Of a DNA stretch of 34,346 nucleotides, positions 1-9,692 are shown piece after piece. The position numbers were made by a program, and so were the translations under genes. The notes under the pieces were generated by a model. That model saw only the letters and a program-made list of their open reading frames with translations, searched no databases and had not been told where the DNA came from. The DNA is from a virus, in the IMG/VR virus record IMGVR_UViG_3300006735_000105, positions 1 through 34,346 of that record, one strand, 5' to 3'. Within the stretch, counting starts at the first letter, position 1. Each line of letters begins with the position of its first letter.

Positions 1-3000
1 GAAGACGAAGAGAATGCGATTGCTGACATGATAGAGCAGCAGGTTAATGCATTGATAGAGGATCGTGTATTTGATCGTGAAGGTAGAGCTGCTCTTAGAG
101 ATTTAGATTTAGCTGCGGATAGCCCAGAACGCTTCTTCAGAGATGGAGAGTACAGACCTTCAGATGCAGAATTTGATAGTCGGAGTCAACGTCAACGAAT
201 TCGCAACAATATGGAGTTTGTTGAGAATGCAATGCGAGAACTTGAAAATGTTCAGGAGTCTGGATCGTTTGGTGAAGATACAGACCCAGATATTGCTCAA
301 TGGCTTAATTCTACATTTGAGCTCTTTGATAATGATGGGTCTTTGAGACCAGACGCTGATCGTATTATACAAGAAGGGCTTGAGAAGCTAGAAGAAGCTA
401 ACAATGGATTAGAACAAGAGTACTTAGATTCAGGTGGCCGGAGAGTGGTTCGGGCTCCACAAAGTGCGATTGACCGGATAAATGCATTAGAGGGTAGAGA
501 AGGTAGAGCGGCTATCCTTCCACCCGATTACCCTTATTCCCTTATGATGATGGACTTGCAAGATAATTTGTTTGCTTTGCAGAATGGTCCTGCTTATATA
601 AGGAATAGGGCTAAGGAAGCTGTTGCTCGTCTTAAAAACATGAATAGAGATAGGCGTGATCGTAGAAGCATAGGTAGAGAAGGTAGAGCAAGTAGCCTTC
701 CTGAAATAGGTTCTGATCCAGATCTTTGGAGCCGTCATATTGATGAACATGGATTTGATTTTGATCAAATTTCTTTACAAGACCGCTCGGATAGTGAGGT
801 TCAACAACTTCTTGCCGATATTGAGATATTTCAAGACTTAGATGTTAACTTTGATCTTGACGGCAGTGAAATAGATGGCCCAATAGGTAATACCCGTCGT
901 GGTGCTTATGGCAATATACTTCCTAGCCGAACAGGTGATGACCACCCATTAAAGTTTACTTATGATCAGTTATTAGACGACATTAATGGGGGCGACTATC
1001 TTGATCAAAACGAGGAGAGCAGGTTTTATTTTGCTGGTATTCCTGTTGACGATTGGAGAGCCGATCTGGAAGCTGAAGTGGCTAGGAGAGGCATAGGTAG
1101 AGAAGGTAGAGAAGGTAGAGCTTCACTATATAATGAAAATGTTTTTGCTGAAGATGAAGAATTCTCTAAGCAAACAAACTTAGACAAGATTTATGACGAA
1201 GCATTTCAGGCGCTTGACGAAGGAAATGATTTTGAACCTCAAGCTTTAGAACCAGAAGATTTTGAATTTTATAGGAACAACCAAGATCGTTTGTCTGAAG
1301 ACATTGATGATCTTGTTAGGCTTTTAAGAGGAGAGTATCCTCTCGGCGACTCTGAGTATGCTACGAATCAGGGTTATAATGATGAGCCGTGGGGCGCTGG
1401 TGACAGGGCTTATGGCTATGATGATTCTTCAATAGGAACTTTAGCTCCTGAATCTTCGTTTAGTTATGATCTTATGGACCTCATAAGAATACAAGCTATG
1501 GTAGATAGAGACAAGGGTAGAGATAGAGACGCAGGCTTAGGTCAGCGTAGGCCAGGAGATGCTGGTTTTCTTGATCCTAATGATGATCGTTTTGTTGATC
1601 CTAATAGACCTCGTCTGCCTGGTGAAGACGGTTTTGTTGACTCTGAGAGAAGAGCAGGTAGAGCTAGCCAATCACTTGATGACATCCTACAAAGGACAAG
1701 AAGAGACGAAGAGCGTGAAGCAGCAAGAAGAGGAAACGAAGAATTCTTCAGACTGCTAGATACCGCTCTAAATGAAAAACTTAGAAGAAGACGCATGCAA
1801 GATGGTGATCGTGAAGGACGTGCATCAATAGAAATGCCCACGAGAGAATCTGTTGAAGCAGCGCTAACTACTGAAGAAAAGGAATTACTAGAAAGTACAG
1901 GACCAGGTTCTGCACGTAATTTCTTGAATAGAATTACAAATGATGGCGCTTGGGGTGATAGGGCGTATTCACTTATTGGACCTGATTTTGAAAATAGTGA
2001 GTATTTAAAGAATTACTTAGAGGAGAGAAAAGCATTCCTTACAGAAAGTAATGGGGCAAGAGTTGGAGGATTAGAAAGAGCTGAAGCAATAATTAGCCAA
2101 GAAAGAGCACAGGCTAAAGCTATGTGGGAAATTGGTCGGGCTCGTGATGCTGCTAAGCAAACAAGGAACCATAGAGCTAAGTTTGATAGAACTGATAGTG
2201 CTCTTATGAGAGATGTTTTAAATGTTACAGGTGTTGGCAAACAGGCTCAAGATATTATGGGTCAAGCTTCTGCTGCTTCTGGGCCTCCAGATAGAACTGA
2301 TGAAATGATAGCTAATTTAGCTAGGAATGTTAGAAGAAGAGATCTGCGTTCTTTTGGTTCTCCTAGAGAATCCTTCCTTGGTTCAAGGAAAGATATTGAT
2401 GAATTAATAGATAGGCTTGAAAGCAAAAAAGGTGGTTTGAGTGACGACGATAAGAGCAAAGTTGATCAAGCTATTGGGCTACTGGCTGCTGTAAGAGATT
2501 CTAATTCTGGTATGTGGAGACGTTCCCCTGAAGGAAATACAAGATTTGGTCAAGTTTATGCTGGTTCTGATCCGTCTGTTTGGAAGCGCCTTGTTGCTGC
2601 AAATGATGGACTTTTTAATGAAGATGGGGGCTTGGATTTTTCAAAAATGTCTGATAGAGACTTAGAGCAAATTTTGATAGATGCTGGCGCTCTTGAAGAT
2701 GTAGACTGGGTATGGCCAATGGCGCTTGCAGATCATAGACAGTATGTAGGCGGTTCTCGTGAGGATTGGTTGGGAGAAAGAAGCCCAAGATCACAAGGTT
2801 TATTTGGAGCACGGGTTGACGCAGGGCGAGATCAATGGTATATGGATACGGTAGCTGGTGATGAAGGCGGCCTTAGTGAATTTGCTAAGCTTTATGAAAA
2901 TAACGTAGAAATGTACTCTAGATTTGATATTGACGGGTTTGATCCACCATCATACGATAGTTGGGTAGATGAGATAGATAAAGAATTGCGTAGGCGTGGA

Positions 3001-6000
3001 ATCTTACAGCCTGATGAGTCATGGAATGACATAGCCTCTGGCAGAGATTTCTGGGGTAACGATAATGACGGATCAAGCCTGTTTAAACCTGGATCAGGAC
3101 TAACTACAGCTGAATACGAAGAGATGAAGTTTATGCAGGGTACTAGAAAGGCACGAGAAGGTAGGGCTTCTCTTCCTGGGGATGCTGCTCGTGATTATAA
3201 TGTTACGGTTGATGGCAGAGAAAGGTCTGCTGTTGAGTTGGCTCGTGAGGGTGATGTACTTGATAATGATTATGAAGCTATAACTTCTATGCTTGATCGT
3301 GAGGGTGAAGGCAAGTTGATGCCGCAAAGAGATTTAGATAGGTTAAGTCAAAGCCGTTTTGATGCGCTTGCTGATGAACTTGAACGAAGAGATATTTCTG
3401 TTAATAGGGAAACCCGTAGAGTGGGTGAACATTCTGGAAATCAAGATAGGGCGATAGACGCATTGCAAGAGGTGTTTGGTGACGTTGATGAGGAAAGATT
3501 AGATTTTTCAAATGTTTTAGAAAATGAAGCTGAAGTTCAGATAAAGCCAATGCAGGATCTTAATTCAGCTTTTGAAGGTTCACTTATGGATTTAGATGAT
3601 TGGATTGATAAGAATCCTAATGCTTCTTTGCAAGAAGCAGCTGATTACTTCAGGTCAAGGTTGGGTAACAATTTCAATGATTATGCGGGTGGACGTGGAT
3701 TGACACCTAGTCAAGTAAGAGAAAACAATGATGCCAGAGATGATTTAATAAATAGATTTCTTGATGACTATGGGTTTGATAATAATTTTGCAGATTTTTA
3801 CCGTCGCATAACTATGCCTGAAAAAGGGCAGTCAATTGATGACGACAGTTTTGATTCCTTGCTTGGTGAAGATGATGAGCGTAATCTGCTTCAAACGTTT
3901 GCACAAGAAATGGGTGATTTTCAAAGAGAACTTACTGATTTTCATGCAGGTGAAATAAGCGCAATTGAAAACAGGTATGATAGTATCATTTCTGGTGATA
4001 TAGCGAAAGAGCGTTTAAATGAAGCTGTAGATCGTGTTAGAACAGGTAGGATGTCTCGTGAAGGCAGAATGACACGCCGTGATGTTGACGCTTTAAATAT
4101 TGATGGCCCACCAAGTAGAAGAAACCCTCTTGATGGCCCTTTGACTGGAGAGGTTGATCCTCCTTTTGATACACGACGTGCACTTGAAATGCGTGAGCGG
4201 CGTGAACGTGGTGAGCTTTCTAGGTTTGTTGATATTCCTACGCCTCCTCCACCACCTCGTGGACGTGATGGCCGATATATTAATATGATGGACCCTGATG
4301 ACAGGGAAATGAATATGGCTTTGAGTGAGGTTCAAGCCCCTAGAAATACTTTGCGTGAAAGGTTAACTTCAAGGTTGCCTAACTCTCAGAGAAGGGCTAG
4401 GTCTCGTGAGGCTGCACGTAGAAGGCGTGAGGAAGAAACGTTGACTAGAATGGGTCTTGTTGAGCCTGAGCGTAGAAGTCGTTATACAGGGTTAGAGGAT
4501 AATGAGCCTACGCCTCCTCCGCCACCTGCTCCATTGGTTGATAATGACCCAACCCCTCCACCGCCTCCAGTTGATGACTATATAGAAGGTCGTGACAGAA
4601 GGCTTGCATCTTATGAGACTAATGCTCAGAAGCGTAATCAAAGATTATTTGAGATGGGCTTGAATATGGAAGATGATAATGAAGTTGTTAAGAGTGTTGA
4701 TTCTGCAAGAAGAAGACGCACTTTCTCAGAAGTTTTCACTGAGTCTTCTAGATTAAAGAAGGATAGAGTCAAAAAGCGTGATTGGTTAGACGATACTGAA
4801 TGGTACTCTGATGAAGGTCCGTTGTTGCCTGATCCTGTAACGTTCTCTTCTTGGGTTGAGGAAGAAAACGTTCGTGATGCTAAAGAAGGTACTATAACTA
4901 CTTTGCAACACATAGGCTTGCAAGGTAGTAGGGATTACCGTGCTGGTGATGAAAAAACACCATTGATTGATCCTTCATTTAAGAGTAAAGTAAAAAGAGA
5001 TTTTGATATGGGGTCTTATCCAGATGAGCGCACATTAGAAAGAATGAGTGATTCTGAAGTAGAGAACTATTTGGTTACTTTGGAATGGACTCTTTCACAA
5101 ATGGAGCAAGATGACTTGCGTAAGTTACCTATTACCCCATTTTCAGACAATCCTATTACTAGGTCTAAATTAGCGCAAGCGGTAGAGGACACTAGAGGAT
5201 ATATGCGTAACAGAATTCAAGGTCAGACTGATAGGTATGGATTCAACCCACGATTTAGAAGAGAACGAAGACAGAGTGGTAAAGAGCCTTACCAAGAGTT
5301 TTTTGGTAGTATGATGGCTAACGTTTGGGAAAATGATCGCCGTATTCGTGGCGGTGGGCGAAAAGAGAGAGATGCTAGAGATTTAACTAGTCGTGAGAGA
5401 GCGGAAGGCTGGAATATGCCTGCTTCAATGGGTGGTGAACCAAATAGGGAATCCCCTGAGTATAGAAGTCGTGCTGACCGTAATGTGCCTGGTGAGGGCG
5501 CTACTTCGGCTAGGGGCGGTAGAGGTTTTGCTCCGGTTCGTAGACAACCTGAACGTGAAGGTAGGGCTTCTAGGATGAGAGAGGGTCGTGCTGCGGTTCC
5601 TTCTGATGATTTGGTTCGTCGTGCTGAGAGAAGAGAAAGACCGTTAGATAGAAACTATAGTTTCGTTGGTAATCCTGAATATCGGCAAAGAGAAATAACA
5701 GAGTTAGAAGAAGTTCTTGCTGGTAGGAAGAGGCTTGAAGATCTTGATGACCGCTACAAAAGAGGATTTAAAAACTATGTGTCAAATTTTCAGGATGACC
5801 GTGAAGCTGATATGGCTGAAGAAGCAAGATATGATCGTGAAGACTTTGATTATGAAGCCTTTAGAGACTCAGACGTAGTTCCTGTTCAAGGATTGTTAGA
5901 GCGTTATCTTGATGATCTGTATGAAGATATGCAGAGTGAAATAAGCAGTATGAGGAGGAGCCGAAATCAAAGGGGAATTAATGAGCGAACCCCAGTTACG

Positions 6001-7437
6001 ATTGAAAATAGAGAGACTGGCGAAAGAAGGCAAGGTTTCTATGGTAGCAATATTGATCAGGAACGGGCAATAAATGAAATTATTGAGAACAGGATTGGTC
6101 CTAGGCGAGAGAATGAAAGTCGTACAGATTTTCAAGAGAGAAAATTAAGAGCTATAGATGAATTGATAGCTTCAGAATCTGGTGGTGGATCTGAGACCGA
6201 AATGTTAGGGGATGGTCCTTCTACGACTTACTTTGATTCTTATATGGACTTTACTGACGAAGAGAACGAACTTTTCCGAAATAGGATTGAGCCATTCAGA
6301 GAAGGCGAGTCAAGAGCAGGTGGTTCTACTAATTCCTATACGCCTTCTATGGAAGGTGCTGCATATCGTCTTAGAAATGCGATTGAAGGTCAAGTGCGTT
6401 TCCGTGAAGGTAGATTTAGTAGAAATGTGGAGAGAGGCGCACCTAGGGGTAGAACTAGAGATGATCTAAGCGCTCCAAGACGTCGTGCTAGCTTTGTTAC
6501 GGATTCGCTTGGAGGTAGAGATGCCGATGGTTCTAGGCTTTCACAAACAAGAGCGTTTGAGAGAATGTCTATTCCTGAAAGACAAAGAGAAGCGAGAAGA
6601 CGTGGAGCATCAAGAGATATTATAGATAGGATTGGCAGGAATGAGGTAGGTCAAAGAAGACTAGCTGAGCGTGAAGGTAGAATGACACGCCGTGACGAAG
6701 ACCCTGATTTGAATGCAGAGTATGACATTCCAGCACAAATTCGTGACCCTGAAACAGGAAAACTTATCCGAAATCCAGAGTTTAGCGAGCTAACTAGGGA
6801 CAAGATAAATAGAAGAAGACGAAGAGCTGAAACACGTCAAGCAGAGCGTGAACGCCGTGCTGATAGAAGACGAAGAAGAGATGCAGCGGATGCAAGAGAA
6901 ACACAGGAAACACGTGACCAAAGAGCTGAAAGATTCAATGAGTCAATGGATGAAAGTGACCGAAGACAAGCTGAACAAAGACGAAGAGAATCCTTAGGTT
7001 TAGAAGGACAAGCGTTGCAAGAAGAAAGAGTTGAAAACGAGCAACGTGATCTTGAAAAGTTAAATGAGATTAGGGAAGAAGCTGAGCTTAGAGATAGGTC
7101 AAGAGAGGGCCGTGCTTCACGAAGAGAACGCATTTCTGATGAGATGTTTGAAAGAGTAGATCCTTTTGATGACTACGAAAGATATGAAGACTATTTGAAC
7201 GAAATGTATGCAAGGCACAGCGAAGGTCAGTCTTTTGAGCGCATAGCTGAAGCTGCTAAAACAACCCCAGCAGAAATAGAGTCTGATATTAAGTGGGATA
7301 TTTTTGGATTATACTCTGACCTTTACAAGAGCGAGCATGGCATAAGACCTACGTGGTTAAAGTGGCAGGAAATGAGTATAGAAGATTTAGAAAATCTTTT
7401 AGACACTGAGTATCCTTCTGTGCCGATGGGCGCATAA
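1..7437 (+). CDS. Giant modular low-complexity phage protein with REGRAS linkers (5' end outside window)
   Basis: The reading frame is open from base 1, so the ATG at 28 is probably internal; 2478 codons lie in the window before the TAA. The protein is extremely rich in Arg, Asp and Glu, with long predicted-disordered or helical stretches, two proline-rich segments (runs of five to six Pro around 4240-4260 and 4508-4570) and Arg-rich coiled-coil-like stretches near 6790-7130. The hexapeptide REGRAS or a close variant recurs about 14 times. A module beginning GSDPxxW and ending near RRGI occurs twice (709-1098 and 2563-3003). I recognise no catalytic motif in the visible part. Its position ahead of the head genes suggests a head-associated or internal virion protein, possibly fused upstream to a portal or protease region that I cannot see. 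Function unknown; the coding call is certain. Confidence 0.9.
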   Translation, partial: EDEENAIADMIEQQVNALIEDRVFDREGRAALRDLDLAADSPERFFRDGEYRPSDAEFDSRSQRQRIRNNMEFVENAMRELENVQESGSFGEDTDPDIAQWLNSTFELFDNDGSLRPDADRIIQEGLEKLEEANNGLEQEYLDSGGRRVVRAPQSAIDRINALEGREGRAAILPPDYPYSLMMMDLQDNLFALQNGPAYIRNRAKEAVARLKNMNRDRRDRRSIGREGRASSLPEIGSDPDLWSRHIDEHGFDFDQISLQDRSDSEVQQLLADIEIFQDLDVNFDLDGSEIDGPIGNTRRGAYGNILPSRTGDDHPLKFTYDQLLDDINGGDYLDQNEESRFYFAGIPVDDWRADLEAEVARRGIGREGREGRASLYNENVFAEDEEFSKQTNLDKIYDEAFQALDEGNDFEPQALEPEDFEFYRNNQDRLSEDIDDLVRLLRGEYPLGDSEYATNQGYNDEPWGAGDRAYGYDDSSIGTLAPESSFSYDLMDLIRIQAMVDRDKGRDRDAGLGQRRPGDAGFLDPNDDRFVDPNRPRLPGEDGFVDSERRAGRASQSLDDILQRTRRDEEREAARRGNEEFFRLLDTALNEKLRRRRMQDGDREGRASIEMPTRESVEAALTTEEKELLESTGPGSARNFLNRITNDGAWGDRAYSLIGPDFENSEYLKNYLEERKAFLTESNGARVGGLERAEAIISQERAQAKAMWEIGRARDAAKQTRNHRAKFDRTDSALMRDVLNVTGVGKQAQDIMGQASAASGPPDRTDEMIANLARNVRRRDLRSFGSPRESFLGSRKDIDELIDRLESKKGGLSDDDKSKVDQAIGLLAAVRDSNSGMWRRSPEGNTRFGQVYAGSDPSVWKRLVAANDGLFNEDGGLDFSKMSDRDLEQILIDAGALEDVDWVWPMALADHRQYVGGSREDWLGERSPRSQGLFGARVDAGRDQWYMDTVAGDEGGLSEFAKLYENNVEMYSRFDIDGFDPPSYDSWVDEIDKELRRRGILQPDESWNDIASGRDFWGNDNDGSSLFKPGSGLTTAEYEEMKFMQGTRKAREGRASLPGDAARDYNVTVDGRERSAVELAREGDVLDNDYEAITSMLDREGEGKLMPQRDLDRLSQSRFDALADELERRDISVNRETRRVGEHSGNQDRAIDALQEVFGDVDEERLDFSNVLENEAEVQIKPMQDLNSAFEGSLMDLDDWIDKNPNASLQEAADYFRSRLGNNFNDYAGGRGLTPSQVRENNDARDDLINRFLDDYGFDNNFADFYRRITMPEKGQSIDDDSFDSLLGEDDERNLLQTFAQEMGDFQRELTDFHAGEISAIENRYDSIISGDIAKERLNEAVDRVRTGRMSREGRMTRRDVDALNIDGPPSRRNPLDGPLTGEVDPPFDTRRALEMRERRERGELSRFVDIPTPPPPPRGRDGRYINMMDPDDREMNMALSEVQAPRNTLRERLTSRLPNSQRRARSREAARRRREEETLTRMGLVEPERRSRYTGLEDNEPTPPPPPAPLVDNDPTPPPPPVDDYIEGRDRRLASYETNAQKRNQRLFEMGLNMEDDNEVVKSVDSARRRRTFSEVFTESSRLKKDRVKKRDWLDDTEWYSDEGPLLPDPVTFSSWVEEENVRDAKEGTITTLQHIGLQGSRDYRAGDEKTPLIDPSFKSKVKRDFDMGSYPDERTLERMSDSEVENYLVTLEWTLSQMEQDDLRKLPITPFSDNPITRSKLAQAVEDTRGYMRNRIQGQTDRYGFNPRFRRERRQSGKEPYQEFFGSMMANVWENDRRIRGGGRKERDARDLTSRERAEGWNMPASMGGEPNRESPEYRSRADRNVPGEGATSARGGRGFAPVRRQPEREGRASRMREGRAAVPSDDLVRRAERRERPLDRNYSFVGNPEYRQREITELEEVLAGRKRLEDLDDRYKRGFKNYVSNFQDDREADMAEEARYDREDFDYEAFRDSDVVPVQGLLERYLDDLYEDMQSEISSMRRSRNQRGINERTPVTIENRETGERRQGFYGSNIDQERAINEIIENRIGPRRENESRTDFQERKLRAIDELIASESGGGSETEMLGDGPSTTYFDSYMDFTDEENELFRNRIEPFREGESRAGGSTNSYTPSMEGAAYRLRNAIEGQVRFREGRFSRNVERGAPRGRTRDDLSAPRRRASFVTDSLGGRDADGSRLSQTRAFERMSIPERQREARRRGASRDIIDRIGRNEVGQRRLAEREGRMTRRDEDPDLNAEYDIPAQIRDPETGKLIRNPEFSELTRDKINRRRRRAETRQAERERRADRRRRRDAADARETQETRDQRAERFNESMDESDRRQAEQRRRESLGLEGQALQEERVENEQRDLEKLNEIREEAELRDRSREGRASRRERISDEMFERVDPFDDYERYEDYLNEMYARHSEGQSFERIAEAAKTTPAEIESDIKWDIFGLYSDLYKSEHGIRPTWLKWQEMSIEDLENLLDTEYPSVPMGA
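709..1098 (+). repeat. Module copy 1 (GSDPxxW...RRGI) in the first giant protein
   Basis: This segment of about 130 residues begins GSDPDLWSRH, continues through an acidic helix containing SDSEVQQLL, and ends DLEAEVARRGI directly before a double REGRAS. It matches the segment at 2563-3003 in its opening GSDPxxWxR, the SDxxxxQxL helix and the closing ExxRRGI. Intervening parts have diverged and differ in length. Function unknown. Confidence 0.6.
2563..3003 (+). repeat. Module copy 2 (GSDPxxW...RRGI) in the first giant protein
   Basis: The segment begins GSDPSVWKRL, contains MSDRDLEQIL and closes with DKELRRRGI, mirroring copy 1 at 709-1098. It is longer by about 17 residues. A REGRAS motif follows at 3154. 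Confidence 0.6.
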
Positions 7438-7495
7438 GTTGCTAAAGTTGACTAAAAACGATATGATAAACATATAGGTATAAAGGATTGCATAT

Positions 7496-8137
7496 ATGGA
7501 ATATTACAATTTGTACAAAAAAGATTTAGTTGTTCGTGTTGATGACGAGCGCAATGCGGAGTTTACTGGTAAGTTGCCTTTGATGAAAAGAGTAGCTCAG
7601 TTTGAATCAAGAGCAGAGACTCTTAAAAACTATGATGCAAAAGAGCCTGTATACACTGAAGAAAACCTTAAGTTATTTTTTCCTAAAACGAAAAAAATGA
7701 ATCTTAAAAATTATGACTCTGCTGTCAAGTCCATAAATGAGTATAACTCTTCTCAGAAAGTTCTACGTCTAGAGTTAGATGCTTTAAGCATGGATGATAT
7801 GGAAGACTACGTTGAGGAGTTCCCAATGAACCATCCTCGTTTAGCTAGTTTTGCTGACATTAACACGTTATTAGAAATGGCTTTATTTGTTTCTTCTGGC
7901 GGCCAAAATCCCTTAACTGGAACAGTTTCGGAAGCGGCTGAAAGAAAAGCGGCAGAACAAGTTTATTCAATACTTAAAAGCGCTGAAAAGTCAAAAAGCT
8001 CTAAAGTTGTTAAGAAGTTAGTTAAGCTATCACAGAACACGTTTAATGGGCCTGCATACGGTTCTGCTCCAGCAATGCCTGAGCAAGGCGCTCAAGATAA
8101 TGAAAACGAAATGACAGCTGAGGTAAGCGATGGCTAA
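7496..8137 (+). CDS. Conserved-position head-region protein, unknown function
   Basis: This 213-residue protein has an ATG 8 nt after an AAAGGA Shine-Dalgarno. A TTGACT at 7448-7453 in the 58-nt gap could be a -35 box, but its -10 is weak. The sequence is hydrophilic, Lys- and Glu-rich and predicted mostly helical, with an Ala/Lys-rich helix around residues 145-180 and a flexible tail ending in acidic residues. I see no signal peptide, membrane segment or catalytic motif. It overlaps the next gene by 8 nt (ATGGCTAA), implying translational coupling. Its place just ahead of the capsid gene would suit a scaffold or minor head protein, but nothing in the sequence proves that. Confidence 0.85.
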   Translation: MEYYNLYKKDLVVRVDDERNAEFTGKLPLMKRVAQFESRAETLKNYDAKEPVYTEENLKLFFPKTKKMNLKNYDSAVKSINEYNSSQKVLRLELDALSMDDMEDYVEEFPMNHPRLASFADINTLLEMALFVSSGGQNPLTGTVSEAAERKAAEQVYSILKSAEKSKSSKVVKKLVKLSQNTFNGPAYGSAPAMPEQGAQDNENEMTAEVSDG

Positions 8138-9431
8138 AGATCCCCTTGAAGGTCAAACAGTTCCTACAAAGGAAATGGCTGAAAAAATATCTAAAATTTT
8201 AGGTTGTTCAGGGGCGCATCGTGTAGGGGACTTTTGGGGTCCTTGTGAATCTGAGAAAGATTTGCAAAAACTTATAGAGTTAGGTAACCCTGAGTTTAGG
8301 GAATGGAAGAAAAGGCAGAGCTCAACTAAAAGTGATCCAAAAACGCCTGCTAAACCGTCAGAAAGGATACGGGGTTCTAGCACAAATAAACCTGGATCTG
8401 CTTCTGGCAAGAGGGGCGGTATCAAACTTTCCGCTGAGGTTGAGAAGTCTTTAAAAAATAAAGTAAAAGAACATAACGAAAAAATGAAAAAGGCTAACAA
8501 GAAGAACAGAAATGTTACTCTTGGCATGCTTAAAGCTGTGTGGAGAAGGGGCGCAGGAGCGTTCTCAGCCTCTCACAGGCCAGGTATGGGGCGTCAGCAG
8601 TGGTCTATGGGCCGTGTAAACGCCTTTTTAAAGCTGGTTTCAAGCGGTAAACCTAGTAACCCTAAGTACACAACTGATAACGATTTACTCCCCAAGAAGC
8701 ATCCTCGTAAAACTAAGAGCGTAGATGAGATAATCATTGAAGTTAAGGCAGAAAATAAAACAAGTTTTAAGCCAACGTCTGGTATGGTTGCTGCTGCTAA
8801 GCGTGGTTTGGAATGGCGTAAAGAGCATGGCAGAGGCGGAACTGCTGTGGGTGTGGCTAGAGCAAGAGATATCATAAATGGTAGAGAGCTTAGCTCTAGC
8901 ACAGTCTTAAGAATGCACTCATTTTTTGCACGTCATGCTGTTGACTCAAAGGCTAAAGGATGGAATTCTGGTGAAGAAGGTTTTCCCAGTGCTGGAAGAA
9001 TTGCGCACGAACTTTGGGGAGGAAATGCAGGTCGTTCTTGGAGTGAGAAGAATCGCAATAGGATAATGCGTCAAAGAAAAGAAAAAGGTGAGCCAAAAGC
9101 TCAGCCTTCTGGAAAAGCTGATACTTTTGATTCTGAAGAGTCTGCTTCTAAAGCGGCTATTGGTTTAGGATGTTTTGGTGCTCACATGGTTAAGCAGGGA
9201 GTTTGGCTTCCTTGTGGTAATCCTGAAGAGTACAATGCTGCTAAAGCTCACGCTAATGTTGGTGGTTCAAATATTCTTAGAGCTGCTAGACCTACTCGTA
9301 GAATAGTTAATCGTGGTAAGCATTGGGAAGAGTTACGAGGCCGTGGTCCTGCCGGTATAGAGACGCTTCCTGGTGGTGGACTTGTTTCGGGTAAACGTAA
9401 AAAAGTTGGAAAGATAGTAAAAGGTATATAA
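8130..9431 (+). CDS. Phage head-region protein with two conserved domains and a duplicated CxGAH...WxPC motif
   Basis: This 433-residue protein is basic and multi-domain. A short motif of the form C-x-G-A-H-(5-6 residues)-W-x-P-C occurs near the N-terminus (about residues 25-39, bases 8202-8246) and again near residues 347-363 (bases 9168-9218). Its Cys-His-Cys pattern could bind metal. Residues about 125-190 form a block with GMLKAVWRRGAGAFSASHRP, and residues about 215-315 a block with AAKRGLEWRKEHGRGG and GFPSAGRIAHELWGG. From memory, both blocks resemble domains of unknown function that are common in environmental phage head-module proteins; I cannot confirm a family accession. The Lys/Arg-rich content suggests nucleic-acid contact. 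It is translationally coupled to the gene before it. About 260 nt of regulatory DNA separate it from the capsid gene. Confidence 0.85.
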   Translation: MAKDPLEGQTVPTKEMAEKISKILGCSGAHRVGDFWGPCESEKDLQKLIELGNPEFREWKKRQSSTKSDPKTPAKPSERIRGSSTNKPGSASGKRGGIKLSAEVEKSLKNKVKEHNEKMKKANKKNRNVTLGMLKAVWRRGAGAFSASHRPGMGRQQWSMGRVNAFLKLVSSGKPSNPKYTTDNDLLPKKHPRKTKSVDEIIIEVKAENKTSFKPTSGMVAAAKRGLEWRKEHGRGGTAVGVARARDIINGRELSSSTVLRMHSFFARHAVDSKAKGWNSGEEGFPSAGRIAHELWGGNAGRSWSEKNRNRIMRQRKEKGEPKAQPSGKADTFDSEESASKAAIGLGCFGAHMVKQGVWLPCGNPEEYNAAKAHANVGGSNILRAARPTRRIVNRGKHWEELRGRGPAGIETLPGGGLVSGKRKKVGKIVKGI

Positions 9432-9505
9432 CTCTCCTGTCATAGTCTATTTTAGGCAGGTTGTGTAAATGTGTTTTACTGAATAGTGTCTTTGTTGTAT
9501 AGTAG

Positions 9506-9535
9506 TTGCTTTACAAAACATATATACATTATAAT
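9506..9535 (+). promoter_or_regulatory. Sigma70-type promoter for the major capsid gene
   Basis: TTGCTT (9506-9511), an 18-nt spacer and a perfect TATAAT (9530-9535) lie about 158 nt before the capsid ATG. Transcription would begin near 9542, just ahead of the inverted repeat at 9549-9593. The rest of the gap up to 9692 holds no supported gene. Confidence 0.6.
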
Positions 9536-9548
9536 AGAATTAAGCCTT

Positions 9549-9593
9549 CACCGTAAAATTTCTTGGAAAGTTCCCATGAATACCTTTACGGTG
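9549..9593 (+). promoter_or_regulatory. Long inverted repeat in the capsid mRNA leader
   Basis: CACCGTAAA (9549-9557) pairs perfectly with TTTACGGTG (9585-9593), and the interior (TTCTTGGAA against TTCCCATGAA) can extend the hairpin imperfectly. No T-run follows, so it is not a typical intrinsic terminator. It would sit at the 5' end of the capsid transcript and could stabilise the RNA or control expression. Confidence 0.5.
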
Positions 9594-9692
9594 TTGGTAG
9601 CATAATAATTGACTGGTCGTACTCACAGATTTTTTTGTTGGGTCGCCTGTCATTAGTAGACATGTTTCATTCAATTGAAGGAGATATATAAC

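Larger units (their letters stand above)
76..7119 (+). repeat. Dispersed REGRAS peptide motifs in the first giant gene
   Basis: In-frame copies start at 76 (REGRAA), 496 (REGRAA), 676 (REGRAS), 1099 and 1108 (overlapping, REGREGRAS), 1651 (RAGRAS), 1810, 3154, 4057 (REGRMT), 5554, 5578 (REGRAA), 6403 (REGRFS), 6670 (REGRMT) and 7102. Arg is written cgt, cga, aga or agg, Gly ggt, ggc or gga, and the last Ala and Ser codons also vary, so this is a peptide-level repeat and not a recent DNA duplication. The two REGRMT copies are both followed by Arg-Arg-Asp. Confidence 0.9.

Noticed and set aside
76-7119. REGRAS copies as a DNA repeat, CRISPR or recombination site
   Set aside because: Spacing is irregular, all copies are in frame, and the nucleotides vary at synonymous positions, so the conservation is at the peptide level.
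1-7437. Mu gpF-like, protease or portal domains in the first giant protein
   Set aside because: I looked for HExxH, Ser-His protease and portal-like motifs and saw none in the visible part; such a domain could lie upstream of the window.
9609-9637. TTGACT at 9609 as the capsid promoter
   Set aside because: No acceptable -10 lies 16-18 nt downstream; the TTGCTT/TATAAT pair at 9506-9535 is much better.
9675-9692. TTG at 9675 as the capsid start
   Set aside because: It overlaps the GAAGGAGA ribosome site that serves the ATG at 9693.
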